A stretch of 64,000 nucleotides of DNA, taken from NCBI GenBank assembly GCA_947579665.1, contig OX388345.1, positions 69,307,454 through 69,371,453 on the forward strand, given 5' to 3'. Origin of the DNA: Sympetrum striolatum (Eukaryota; Arthropoda; Insecta; Odonata; Libellulidae). A program made the translations under genes and the position numbers. The stretch's first letter is position 1. The number at the start of each line of letters is the position of its first letter. Below are positions 1 to 11,999 of this stretch, piece after piece. The notes beneath the pieces were generated by a model. The model was not told the DNA's origin and searched no databases. It worked only from the letters and a program-made list of their open reading frames with translations.

Positions 1-477
1 TTGCTAAGCTCTTCCTGTAACATTCAGCTTCAAGCGCTTTCTTCTTCGCCCTCGATGTATTCAAGTAGTTTTTAATTGAGTAATAAACCTAGCTTGACCT
101 TAGTTCTTTGACCTGTTAATACTCGATCGTCTTGAACGATTATTCCGTCCTTTATTCAACATTTGAGCCACGCAATAACAACTCATTTCGTTCATATAAT
201 CAACCACTTGGAATGGAAGTTGCTAGAATTGAATATTTTATATCTTCAGTATAATTTAGTCATCTTGCTGTTTGAACTGATGTACCTGTAATACACTTAT
301 AACATCTCACCTTATCTTAACTCACCCCTATCGAATCATCTAACATTACGCAAGCACGCTTAAATGCCTAATTATCGGCTGTAATTATAAATCTTGGATA
401 GTTAAGTATGAATTATATCAACGAAGGATTACCCACTTAAATTAGATGGCAATTTGTCCGTCTACGGTGGTCCAAGA
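1..477. other. AT-rich stretch without recognised gene
   Basis: No convincing coding exon, RNA gene or mobile-element hallmark is visible. If the candidate exon at 481-576 is real, this stretch would be the beginning of its first intron, with the rest of that gene outside the window to the left. Confidence 0.4.
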
Positions 478-480
478 TTA

Positions 481-576
481 CATCTCTATAAAACCATAGT
501 TTTCCCTTGAAGAGGCCGTATGAGTGCCAAAATCAATGTTTATCGTCGTATCTGAATAATCATCACTCGACGCCAT
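481..576 (-). CDS. Candidate first coding exon of a leftward gene (partial)
   Basis: On the minus strand an ATG at 576 sits in a good context (CAACTATGG) and opens a 32-codon frame. It begins MASSDDYSDTTINIDFG, continues to GFIEM, and is followed directly by TAA. The Ser/Asp/Thr-rich N-terminus reads like a genuine cytosolic start. A possible splice donor, GTAATC, overlaps the last codon, so the exon could end at about 482 and continue to the left of the window. I do not recognise the protein family. It could equally be a short unspliced ORF arising by chance: the donor is not a strong consensus and no second exon is identified. Only the frame and start context support it. Confidence 0.33.
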
Positions 577-1539
577 AGTTGACGGGAATGCTAAAAGAAG
601 AGGAAGAAGAAATTACCTTAAGTACGACATTTTTTTCCAAATAGTGTGCTCTTATACAACTGGATTCTATAGAATTTTCTTGCTCGGGAAAATTTTTGCA
701 AATACATTACTTCAACCATTGAGAACCATGCCGTAGTATACATTTTTTTCATTCTGTATTAATTCTTGCATAAAGGTTTCCACATAATGCTTAAAAATTC
801 TAAGTTCACCTCCACAGATAGCAATAGACACAGACTAGAGTAATTAAGCTAGGTTACATATAAAAGATGAAAATATTGGGATTTATAGAAAGAATTTTCA
901 TTTAGATGTTTCCTTAGAGAATTTATAATATCTATTTACAGAACTATTAAAGGAAAGATAAATGTACAAATAATAAAACAGACAACTTTTGCCTTCAATA
1001 GAATAGAACCACAAGAGCGGTAAGTGATACTAAACTTGGTTAAAATATTTAAGAGGGGATACTTGAAGGAGTTAACATGGAAGAAGGAGATCCTCCTCCT
1101 TCCATGGAGATAACACCTACATGATCATGCAAGAGCAATTTGTATATTCATGTATTTTTTTCAAATCTGTCATCTACATTAGAGTATTGGCTATATTTGT
1201 ATGCTATCTACATTTAAGTATTTAACTTTGTAAAGAGGGATTTATGCCCATTAATGAAGTATTATTATTAGTTACTCAATATTAAACAACCGCTGCCCTG
1301 CTCCATCATAAGGGATCCTCAGTAAAATTGTAATTTTCTTAGCAGGCACAAAAAGTTTGGACATAAATTTAATTTGACTGGTGCCTATATTAAGAACCCT
1401 ACTTTCCTATAGGCTAAGAGCTTGGTCACACAGCAGTTAGAGCATCAAACAATCAATAGCAACTGATCTGCTTACCTCCACAATTTCACTCTATATACTT
1501 AAGAGACTATTACTATTGATGTAGGGTGTGAGAGATAAG
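577..1539. other. AT-rich spacer without recognised gene
   Basis: I see no coding potential beyond short chance frames. The only structure noted is the near-perfect inverted repeat at 1074-1104, listed separately. Confidence 0.4.
1074..1104. repeat. Short inverted repeat (hairpin)
   Basis: CATGGAAGAAGGAG is followed after ATC by CTCCTCCTTCCATG, a 14-base arm pair with one mismatch. Whether it is functional is unknown. Confidence 0.6.
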
Positions 1540-2146
1540 GAATGGAGATAATCAAAGACCATGAAGATAGGATATGAAGAAAGAATAGGATTGGCTTTGG
1601 TTGGAGAGGATATAGAGAAGGTGGAGAGACTCAAGTATCTTGGTGATGTAGTGGAAAGCGAATGGAAAAGAAATTAAAGAATGAGTAGGAATGGCAAAAA
1701 CAACATTCAACAAGATGAAACGATTATTAACAAGCAAGCTAGATATGAAATTGAAAAAGAGTTAATAAAATGCTAGGTTCGGAAAGTATTTTTGTATGGG
1801 TCTGAAACATGGATGATTAGGAAAGTGGACAGAATTGTGGCATTTGGAATGTGAATTTGGAGAAAAATGAAAGGTATAATTTTGATTAATTAAGTAAGGA
1901 ATGATGATGATGAGGGAGAAGACTGAATAATAGTGGAAATTATTAAGAATTGACAGAGAATTGGATAGGACATTTTCTAAGGTATGAAAGGCTATCAAAG
2001 GTGGTGGTTGATGGAAAGAGGATGAAGTAGAAGAAAGGTGTTGAATGAAGTGAAACGAGGAGAAAGAAATGCAGTTTTCAAAAATAAAGCCTAAGGAAGA
2101 GAATTATTTTGAATCCTGCCATTTGGCAGAAAACCAATGATGATGA
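1540..2146 (+). mobile_element. Non-LTR retrotransposon (LINE) 3' end, decayed
   Basis: Reading the plus strand across frameshifts gives pieces typical of the end of a LINE reverse-transcriptase ORF. They are VERLKYLGDVVES near 1630, MAKTTFNKMKRLLTSKLDMK near 1690-1750, FLYGSETWMIRKVDRI near 1790-1830 and WIGHFLRYERLSKVV near 1960-2005. The tail reads CCTGCCATTTGGCAGAAAACC followed by a short TGATGA run, the usual simple-repeat end of such elements. Many stops and frameshifts show it is dead. The clade is not assigned. Minus-strand ORFs here are shadows. Confidence 0.75.
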
Positions 2147-2499
2147 TTCCTAAAAGAGATGGGTATCTCATTTCAACTATTACCTAGGAGAATCAGCCAA
2201 TTGAATTGTTACATCATGATGAAGGGAAAATCCTCCATTATTTAGGTGAGGGTTCCAAATGAGATATAAAAAACCCCATATTAGTCATGATGGGAATGAA
2301 AAAAAATTAAACTGGATATACAAAATAGGGAAACATGAAAATAATAATATTTTCTATATAAGATGGTATTATCAGATATAATATATTTATATCAGATAGT
2401 AAGGTAAACTTAAGTATACTTTATTAGCTAATTATCTAAGTGACTGAATTATGGACATTATTTTTAGCAACAAGATCATTTAAAGAAATAATTACTCTT
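2147..2499. other. AT-rich spacer
   Basis: Nothing is recognised between the LINE tail and the mariner remnant. It includes A/T-rich low-complexity sequence near 2330-2420. Confidence 0.4.
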
Positions 2500-3130
2500 T
2501 ATTATAGAAACAACCCAGGTTTTTTGGTAGAAATCAAGGGTATTCCAGCAATATTTACCTTCTTTCAGCCATGACCTCTTCATTTGTAGTGAATTTCCTA
2601 CCACATTTTTTCAAGGGGCCAAATTTAGAGAATAGGATGTATGAGATAGCAATTCCTTGTGCATTTTAACAATTTTAGCCATTGCAATTGCAGGCACGTG
2701 AAAAGGTGCATTGTCTGAAAGAGAATATTTTTCTTGGCAAAATGTGGTCGCTATTTTACCAATTCCTAGTGAAATGTATCCAATAAAGAGACATGATATA
2801 GACCAGTGATTGTTTGTCTCTTATCAAGGAACATGATAAATATCTTACAATTTGATTCCGAAAAAATTCAATGACTTTTTCAATTGAAGGTATGGTTTCC
2901 ATCTTCTTTGGAACACATTGATAGGAGGAAATCTTGGATAGTTCCATGCTCTCAGGTTGGAAGTGATGTATCCAAGTTTCATCAGCTGTGAGGTAGTTCC
3001 TCAAAAACTCTCCTTGTTTACTATGTTTGGGTAAGTCCAAACACTGCTGGGAAACAGTCACTCGATTATACTTTTGCTGGTCTTCACTCAGCCAATGTAC
3101 AACACTTTATTGTGGATTTTGTTCACCATC
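2500..3130 (-). pseudogene. Mariner-type transposase remnant
   Basis: The minus strand encodes recognisable mariner transposase pieces in order. From 3110 downward it reads WLSEDQQKYNRVTVSQQCLD, then GEFLRNYLTADETWIHHF with the first catalytic Asp (TADETW) near 2975. After frame changes come SDNAPFHVPAIAMAKI with the second Asp near 2730, then YSLNLAP near 2635. A TNEEVMAE piece follows near 2585. In intact family members the third catalytic Asp sits in a PDLAP motif; here it reads NLAP, so that Asp is replaced by Asn. An in-frame stop also follows. The N-terminal helix-turn-helix part and the terminal inverted repeats were not found. This is an old, inactive copy of a Tc1/mariner element. 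Confidence 0.8.
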
Positions 3131-4936
3131 TATAAAGTTATGACCTCCACTGAACATACTGGACAGTCAGCATTACTAATATTCGTACGACCACATTAAA
3201 AATCAGTAAAAACTTGTGAACCATACTAAGCATCAGAGTTGAGTTCCCACAATGTAAATATAATAATATCCCTTTCAATAATTTATTAAGATTGATTTAA
3301 TTTACAAATATCCCTTAGTTCAACTTCTATTGTCTCATGATTTATAAACTTCAGGAAAAATCTTGAAGAAATATCACTAATATTTAGCTTCATAATATCT
3401 ACTTTCTATAATTTATAAAAATAAATTTTAATTACAGATAGCCAGAAATTATACTATATAATCTTATGTCTATCACAAGAATTTTCTACACTTTGATACA
3501 TGTGCATTTGAGAATGGTATTTTTATACATGATACATTTGAAATAAAAAGTTGGTAAATTAATTCATGCCATAAGCCTTAAGGTGGCTTGCAAGGTACTA
3601 ATGAAAATTTATATACTTCTGGTGTTTCTTTAGTTTTCCAGTAACTAGAAAGTGATATTTCCTACCAAAACTTAAAAAAATCAAAATGATATGAAGAAAA
3701 GTCAAGATAACAAATTTGTGGCTCAACATTTGCTTGCCTGCATTTATAATTAGAGCAGAAGTGATAAAGAGGTGGAAAAACATTAGAAAATAAATTCATT
3801 GAGGGAATGTTCAACCTGTGTAGGTTGAAGATACCTTTCACACAAATCAAAAAATATAGTTACAGTAAGTAAAGGAATTTATCCAAGGCAAGCAATAATA
3901 AATTGCTTATAAATTAATTGTAACAAAGCTGGGTTTACATACATAAGGAATTCTTTTATTATATACAACAATTTTTGCAATTACTTCACTGTAAATGTTG
4001 TAAAAGGAATGAGGTATGATAGTAAGACACCTTCACAAAAATTAAATTTTCATGCCATTGAAGAAAGAATGACACCCTTAAAGAACTAGTAAATTGATAT
4101 CAAAAGCAGCCAATGTTTTTTTTAAGGCTTCCCAAAAGAAGATTAGAGGCCACAGCAAAGCACTGAATTCATACAGACAAGTTAGGCTTCCAGATGAGGA
4201 GGAGGTTAAGGACTACGGATGCAAAAAGGCTTATGATCAAAATGATGCAGAGGGAGAAATTCTTGCCTTTTAATCAACTTCAACAATTTTGATGGCTACC
4301 TAACTTTCTCACATGAAAACAAAAACTGAATATGCAAACTACTGTTCAGAAATGGAATAGATTGGTCGAATAATGTTAAATTATAGATGTATAATAAACT
4401 CATGAATTCACAGCAAATTAAAATGTCAGAGAATAAAATACAATTGTTAACTGAAGTACAATTTATAATTTTACACAAATGTTCTACCTTTTGGTAGGTT
4501 CATGTGCACTCAAAAATCCCTATTCCCCAAGTGCCATCTCCTACATTTCCTTACAGTTAACCCCACCCCTTATGTCATCCAATATCTTTAGCCATTGTCT
4601 TCCAATATAAATCCAATATCTTTAGCCATTCTGTTTTTTCACCTGAATTCTACCTTTAATTACTGTCTTCACCTTCAAGTTCTGAGGTACCCATAAGAAA
4701 AACCTCCTTATGTGCACCACTAAGCTATTTTCCTTTTTTATCATATTTTTCAGAAAGGGCTCTCTAAATTAAATAGCCCCTTTTGATGGCAATAGAGAAT
4801 AAGGGATTACGGGGGCAGAAAAATGGGGATTATGAGTATAAATTGGTCGAAGATTAAAATTTGACCAAATGTTTATGGTGTTGTATTATCAGTGCAGTGT
4901 GGCCCCTTTCATTAAGGTGAAATATTCTTTCAATTA
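3131..4936. other. AT-rich spacer without recognised gene
   Basis: No gene is recognised. The 18-base sequence CCAATATCTTTAGCCATT occurs twice, near 4578 and 4612. The piece at about 4130-4265 is slightly less AT-rich but belongs to no family I recognise. Confidence 0.4.
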
Positions 4937-4987
4937 AAGTCCATATTAACTTAGTGTGTTATTCAAACACTAAGTTAATATGGACTT
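4937..4987. repeat. Perfect 21-bp hairpin
   Basis: Positions 4937-4957 and 4967-4987 are exact reverse complements with a 9-base loop (GTTATTCAA). The arm starts AAGTCCATATTAAC. It may be a snap-back remnant of a small inverted-repeat transposon or a fold-back replication product. No adjacent element is recognised. Confidence 0.9.
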
Positions 4988-6159
4988 GGAAATGTCAGAC
5001 AAGACCAGGACTATAACCAGGGCTGCCATAACATGCTTATTTTTAAGGAGAAAGTCTTAGAAAATGAAATGATGCTTATTTTACATAGTGCATGCCTATT
5101 TTATCCAGATTAAAGAAAATCGAATGGTCTCTCACATTGTATGTGATAAGAAGGGCCTGCGAGAGAACTTGTGCAAGTATAAACTTGCAACATTGTTGCG
5201 ACAGAAAGTCTTGACAATTTATTGCATGTAGTGTAAAAGATAATTCCTTCTTTATAAATCACAACATGATCTGCAGTGAAGTGCATAAACTGCTTTCGAA
5301 AGACAAAGAATTGCTGGAGGAAATCATTGGCAATGCAAAATATTGCAAATAATACTGCTGCCCAACTGTGTCTTATTTGCTGGTGAGAAATCTTATTTTT
5401 GGGTCCAAGTGTGCTTATTTGTGGCTCTCAATCGATGGTAGCCCTGACTATAACCCAAACCTCTTAATCACCAATTAGTTTTTCTATTAAATCAACCATA
5501 GGGTGCCAACATTTTTTTACCAAGCTGAGGTCTTTGAAGGACCCCATGGATTTTGTTTTATTTCTCAATTGTTTGTAGTGGTAAATTACTCAAAATAAGT
5601 TTTTTTGGGTTACTTCAACTACATCTTGGCATATTTTAGCAGCAGTAGAGTAAAGAAAATATACTCTTATTCATAAGTGTTTATATTTTGATGGTATTTA
5701 ATATAAACACCTAGTGTATAATTTACCTAAAACATGACACAAAATCATCTTTTCCTATTGCTAAAGTCCTCTCTTGTTACAATTTTAGTTTCAGACAGTA
5801 ACCTAGCGTACCAAGCAGGTTTCTTATGAGAAACTAAGGGAGTTGTGATGTATTTATGTTTTCATATGTCTAATGATATCTTTCTTATCTTAAACTGATA
5901 TGGGATGCATACGAAAACCTTGTTCCTGCTATCACACTCTGATGAATGGAATATTTTCATTTGACATGAGCTACAGGATAGAGAAAAATGTATCTTTCAT
6001 TTTCTTTTGACCCAGTCTTGATCATAGCTGTGATGAAATGAAAGCTGCCAGAATATGAGTGAATGTTTAAATTATATACTAATCAGTATAAGAATTTTAA
6101 GAATATTCTAATCAGGGAATGGAAGAAAATCCTTATGGAATGCCAATAAAAGTGTTACT
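4988..6159. other. AT-rich spacer without recognised gene
   Basis: No coding exon or known repeat is recognised on either strand. Confidence 0.4.
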
Positions 6160-6325
6160 CATAGAATCCTTGTGCTTCACTTGCATGGACATGTTCCGCT
6201 TATAGCATCATCATCCTGCCTAGTGAACCTCATTCCTCTCTGCAAGCTATTAGTAGCCTATGTCGGAGGGGGTGAGGTACCAACCAGCCTTCGGGCTGAA
6301 TACTTTACAGACAGACAAAAACCTA
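6160..6325 (+). repeat. Dispersed repeat family R1, copy 1
   Basis: The order of blocks is CTTGTGCTTCAC..TGGACATG, CCTGCCTAGTGAACCTCATTC, GGTACCAACCAGCCTTCGGG and CTGAATACTTTACAGACAG. This matches copies at 32600-32795 (plus) and 30590-30800 (minus). The family is not recognised; it could be the end of a retroelement. Confidence 0.75.
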
Positions 6326-7034
6326 GAAACATATATCTGTTATAATAAGAGCAAGATAATAACTTTAGAGGGCCCCTCTAGGATCAAGCTGCCTGGTCGG
6401 AAAATTCTAACATTACGTTTCAAGAGACTTTATAGTCACGGGCGATATTCTTTATCCAACTTGGCATCAACTGCAGCCATGACCTCACGGAGGCACCAAC
6501 CAAAATTGTGTAAAGTAGAACCCATCTCAAGGATAGCACAGAGTGAAGATGGGAAAGTGATTTAGCACATAAAGACACCAAGTGCACCTAAGAAAAATCC
6601 CTAGGAAGAACAGACATGAAAAAAGTCTATGACATGGACAAGAAGAAAGTCAGGCTTTTTTCGCATTTGTTCTTCCTTGAAAAATTTCCTAGTAGTTTCC
6701 CTAGTGAAATCATCTTTCACCCTTTACTTTGAAGTAACACTACCTTTATTTGATAAAAACAAAACTTGTAAACACAGAAATATTTATTATATTTGAAACT
6801 ACATATCCTATACAAGTCTGACTGAATAATATTTTTATTCATGTTAATGGCCATACGAAGACCCTTCTCACTGTAGATCTCATAAGAAAGGTAGTACTGA
6901 TGGAATTACCACATAACTGGTACTTTATGATGACAAAGTATGACAAAAATGCTAAGTACTAACTTTTGTGACCAGAAAACTCAATTAGCACATGGAATAT
7001 TTTTTAAAGAAAATTCTAACACAGTTCACCAATT
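6326..7034. other. Mtch 3' flank / 3' UTR region
   Basis: This stretch lies downstream of the Mtch stop codon on the minus strand. Its left part, 6326-6700, contains a chance plus-strand frame and is probably more of the R1 repeat or unique spacer. The right part should include the Mtch 3' UTR. Confidence 0.4.
6783..6788 (-). terminator. Candidate Mtch poly(A) signal
   Basis: AATAAA occurs on the minus strand about 250 nt beyond the Mtch stop codon. A second AATAAA lies at 6745-6750. Which is used cannot be decided from sequence. Confidence 0.4.
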
Positions 7035-10000
7035 TTAGTTCTGTTTTGAAACAAGCTGATCTGGGGTGATAGGGACAGGCCTACCGCCGATCATAACTTG
7101 CGGACCAGTATAGTATCGCCACAAAAGACTGGAGCCTCTCTTCAGCTGCCCAGTTCGTGAAAGATGGGACCAACAATCTGTCCAAGATGTATAGTGCAAC
7201 ATACAAGGAGGTGATCCTGCAGCAAGCCTAGAATGAATGATTATTGATTTGTTTAATACATAAGTGAGTGAGGTTGAGATTTCAGGCCTTGATGAGGCAA
7301 AAGTGGAATTCCATTTATAAAATAAATTGTGGCAGGCTTTACTAAGTGTAAATCCATTTCAAAGGATTGTAGGAATAATTTACTGAAGTACTTTTTTTCA
7401 CATAAATACCTTATTTACTTGAAAATAATGAGACATTGAATGTCATGCAACCCCCCAAATTGAAGCGTAAGAAATAGAAAAATCATTTGCCCGTGAATGT
7501 AATATGCACCTTAAGACATGGGGTCACATAATTTGCGGCACAGTATATGTGTTTACTACACACCAATATGGTGCTACATTTGTATATTTATACAAGCATA
7601 CACTGTGTACGAAATGCCGGTAATTTTCTACGCTGAATGTTCTACGTTAAGTTGCGCATGTCAGGCAACTCAAAATTGGTCATTTAAATTTGAGAGCTAT
7701 TCAATTCCCTTTCAATTAAAAACTATATTTATATAAAGGATAGGATTAATAGACCAAAAATGAATCCTATTTCATTTTTTGAGACTAGAAGAAATAAAAA
7801 ATTATGACAATTACAATCATAGTTAGGGAAGAAGACAAAGCTTTGTCAAATATCTAAAAGTTTTAATACAAGTTAATATATACAAAGAAAATTGAGAATC
7901 CTGTAGGCCATTCCCATATGGCAGCAGGTTTCCCTTGATGCATCACTTCCTTTTATTTACAAAATAATACAGCAAAGGATGCAGTTTACAATAATTAAAT
8001 ATTTAGCATTACAATGTATTTGTTCAACGCAATGGTATGAGATTATTTTTAAGTTATTAGATTCACGCAGGAAATACAGAAAGCACCACCACCTAAACCA
8101 TCCTCTCAAGTTTAAAGTAGATGTTCATTATGTGAAGTTCAAGTAAGTTTTTATGGAGTGAATTAAAGAAGCATGATAATTGCATCCCTAAATCTTATGT
8201 TCACAAATGCTAAGTGATTAAAATAATTTTCTTATATTTACAGAGATACAATTAAATCGATAGTTTTCTTCCAACTCACATACGATGTATTCTTAAATCT
8301 ATCTTACAAAAACACAAAGAGAAAAATAATAATTGAGAGAAGTGGGAACGTCAAAGATTCATTCAAGATATCTTAACACGTAATAACTGTTTATATTGCT
8401 TTACTTACCCACAATTGGTCACAGCCATACAGTTAGATACCACATGGAAAGGATAAGTAACTGTTGTGGCAAGAAACTGAAAGAAATTACAAAGTGGAAT
8501 ACAGTCATTAATGGGAATATGATTAACTCCACACATTTTAAGAAATGAATTGTTACTCAAATCTGAGTTGCAGGGTATTATATTTTGATATAATTATGTT
8601 TACCAATAAAAAGCATCACTTATTAATTTACAGATGTAAGAAAGAGGAATAGGCAACTTACAGAAACAATTCCGCTAGTATAGGTTTTTATTTCTGGGTC
8701 TTCGATAACGTAGGTATTCAGGGCAAATGTTGCAGTGCTGCCAATGATTAAAGCTAACAGTTCTCCGATGAGCCGAGGAACAACACCACTAAAGAAACCT
8801 GCGATTCCACTTTCTTTGTACACCGTTCTTATTGACCCAAACAGACCACTGTTGAGTAAAAGGAATAATAAATTAAATAACATATATTTGACATGTAATA
8901 AAACATAGAAATATTTGCATTCAGAATCTCTAACCAGGAATGACCAAAAGAGCTCAAGTCATAGGAAATTACTGGAAGTAGTTCTTCCTATCAGAAACAT
9001 AACAGAAAACATACAACTTAAGATCCACACATTTTGTGCAATAAAAAGTAATAATTTTAGATGAATGCTAAATGCTTAATGTATCAAACCTAGGTCAATT
9101 AAACGAATTATTTACCAGAGGTTATGCAATAAAACTTGAGAAGAAGATAGATACACTGACCTAGGAATATTCAATTAAATTCCCCAAGTGTTTATTTAGC
9201 TTACATGTTAAATATTCCAGTTTAAGTAGCAATCAGGATTTAGTTAATTGGTTTTTGATGGGAATCCAATTCTTGGAATGATTACCTCCAAATTTTCATG
9301 TGCAGTTAGTATCCATCTCCCCATACTCTATTATTTTAACTTAGGTTTCAGGGAGTATTTATCTGAGGTTTAAAATTTCCAATAGTCATCTTTGTTGGTG
9401 CTCCATACTTTCTTGCCACTGGTATTCGGCAAACAGCAGAAAGGCCTGGATTACCTTTCTAAGAAACATCCAATGTACATTTCAATAGCAATGCTATCAT
9501 CCTCATGGGTAGAGTACCATTCTGCCCATCCACCCATTGAACCCATCCCTATTGATGTGTAAATAGGGTGTTACTCATAAAGTCAGTAATGCAGGTATTT
9601 CTATTGTTTTCTGAACACCAGTGGCAACAAGGAGTGCACTGCTAACAAAGACAGCACTTGGAGATTTTAAACCTATAATTAATTAATAGGCATGTTAAAA
9701 TTTTTTATAGGGAATATCTTCTATAGTAAATTTGATAGCATCCACGGTGTTAAAGATTATAAATAATGAGAAAATCAATCTAACCACAGATTTTTCACTA
9801 TAAAATCTGGACAGTTGAATTCATCATCATGGTCAAAATGTACGAAACTAGTGATGATGATCATACATTTTACTTTTTCTTGAATTTATTAAATATTCAA
9901 ACATGTATGTGCTTAGTCCTACTGACCTACTTTTGGATCAAAGGTTTTATAATTCAGCAAGCATCACTTTCACTAATAAGCTTACGAACACTACAGCTAT

Positions 10001-11607
10001 CACTCTCCCTTTCATCATTAAGTATCCATCCTGTGTCATGCCAAGGCCTAAGGTGAAAGATACCAAACAGCACCTTTTATTTCAATCCCAAAAAAATTTA
10101 CCCAAACTGTCAAAATCATTCAAAAAAGGAAAGAGAAAACGACATGTCTCCGAACCAAAATTCTGTGATTTGACTTTTAAATAGTAATTGAAGCATATTT
10201 CAGAAAGGAATACTTGATTGTACCCCTTTCCAAGAGGGAACTAAGGGGATTTACTAACACCTCACACATTGTCATGGCCCAGGTTGTGTTTTAATTTCTA
10301 ACAAATCACATGAAGTGATATAATTTTCAAAATTTATATCATGACTTACTTCATCCGAGTAATAAAAAATTCACAAAATTACGAAAAATTCTCACGAGTA
10401 GAGGGTTTCTCCTCCAACAAACTGTGCCATTGTCCTCACAGCCATCACATGCAATGGATGACTGACAACCACGGCCACTGTCCTCCCAACCACATCTCTC
10501 GATAGACATGACATGAACCGCTCTCTTTCTTCTTTTTCACTCAACAACTCTTCCTCTTCTGAGTCTTCCTCGTCTTCATCGCCCACACCTTCGTCTCCAT
10601 TAATATGTAGGTCTTCGTAAGTTCTAGTGGAACGATTTTTCTTCTTCTCCCAATCGAACTGCCATCCTTCCCTGATGTACTGGAAGGTGAGACTGCTAGA
10701 CAGGCAGTCGCATAGTTTCAAACTCAAACCTCTGTAGCAGCCAGAGAAACCATCGATATTTTTTATGTAACCAACTGTAAAAAAGAAACAGAAGTCAGTA
10801 AATCATGTAGAAGGCTTTAATAATGCTTTTTCAAAACATTAAAATGTGTTTAAAGGAATTTGACAGGAAATGACTTATTCAGAATTGTGCATCATGTTCT
10901 CAGAAACAATCAAAGAACGTTGCACATTTATATTAAATCTAGTACCTAGATTACATAAATGATACCTTGATCTAAAGAAAAGGAAGTTTTCTAGAAAACT
11001 GAAAGCTATAGGTTAATACTTTATGATGTAAAGCAGTACTTCCATAGAACCGTTTCCAAATAGATGCAGGAAGAAGAAAATGATAACAAATAAAGTCCAC
11101 TACATACGAAACTGGTTATCATTGGCATCCATTTCACTTGAATGGCAATCCTCCGCAGGGGGGATAAATACACATAGCTATACTAAGATTAAGGTTATTG
11201 GACGAATTCTCTTCACATTACGAACGTTTAACTATTAAGCTCAATTTGCAGTATGACCACAATACCTTGTATCACGGTGTTTTATAGCAGCTCAATCGAA
11301 TAAAAGTAATTTACGATTAATAAATTAACATTGAGTATCACACCTACCATACTGAAAAACGCTTGGTAAAGCTAATGCCGGTCGTCCGAATAATGTTTTC
11401 GTTGGCCAGGGTGCAATTGGCTCATGTCCTAACTAGAAATTAAAGCAACAGAGTGAACATTTTGGCAAAAGAAATTCTTATCTCAACAACTGATAGCCTA
11501 CTTACCTGAATCAATAGCTTGGAATATTCAAAAGGATGAGCTGCCGTTATAGTAGCATATCGGAAAGCATAGTTTGCCCAAGTAACTTTCTCCTTTTTGT
11601 AAGACAT
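7035..11607 (-). CDS. Mtch: Mitochondrial carrier homolog (MTCH1/2 family), six exons
   Basis: Six minus-strand exons join in frame to 337 codons plus TAA: 11607-11506, 11432-11348, 10774-10396, 8848-8662, 8476-8409 and 7227-7035. All introns have GT/AG ends. Family members are degenerate SLC25 carriers of the mitochondrial outer membrane; MTCH2 inserts alpha-helical and tail-anchored proteins and binds BID. Diagnostic segments are TAAHPFEYSKLLIQLGHEPI (residues about 21-40), VGYIKNIDGFSGCYRGL (63-79), SHPLHVMAVR (167-176), FFSGVVPRLIGE, TVTYPFHVVSNCMAV, WTDCWSHL and GQLKRGSSLLWRYY near the end. The human protein is 303 aa. The extra length is mainly an acidic insert at about residues 122-148, rich in Glu/Asp and Ser. 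The ATG at 11607 is chosen because the family N-terminus follows directly. LRRC59 starts divergently 392 bp away. Plus-strand ORFs inside it are shadows. Confidence 0.95.
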
Positions 11608-11999
11608 TGCTAAAAAAGATCCGGTAGATTAGGCTCTTGATGATAATATCAAAAATACAATGATTGTAAGAAGGACACATCACTCGAAATGCAACTTCAT
11701 ACTTACGGAAAATTTATATGTATGAAACAATATAATATGAAACCTAAAAGATATAGAAGAACAAATAGTTTTTCTCAGTTAGTTAACACCTAGCAGCGGC
11801 ATGTCACGCCATTACTTCAATAATTAACTACTCATCTGTTATTTAAATCCTCCCCTTGCTACAGATAGCTCTGCAATCGAAGGGAGGAAAAAAACGAATG
11901 CCCAAACCGGCGTTTCGGTGTTGTGACGTGGAGTGACACCTGGCGTGCTCCTTGGGGTAGTTGTAGAGAATAATAAGTCCCTCAAATTTTACTTTGAAT
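11608..11999. promoter_or_regulatory. Putative bidirectional promoter, Mtch / LRRC59
   Basis: The 392 bp between the two start codons must hold both 5' UTRs and start sites. Its right half (about 11880-11960) is more GC-rich than its surroundings, contains several CpGs and has no obvious TATA box, as is common for divergent housekeeping promoters. The exact transcription starts cannot be seen. Confidence 0.6.

Noticed and set aside
7094..7230. Plus-strand frame ending QYSIATKDWSLSSAAQFV... TAG followed by AATAAA, at first read as a last exon or retrocopy.
   Set aside because: It is the antisense shadow of the last Mtch exon, whose minus-strand reading gives GQLKRGSSLLWRYY and joins in phase to exon 5.
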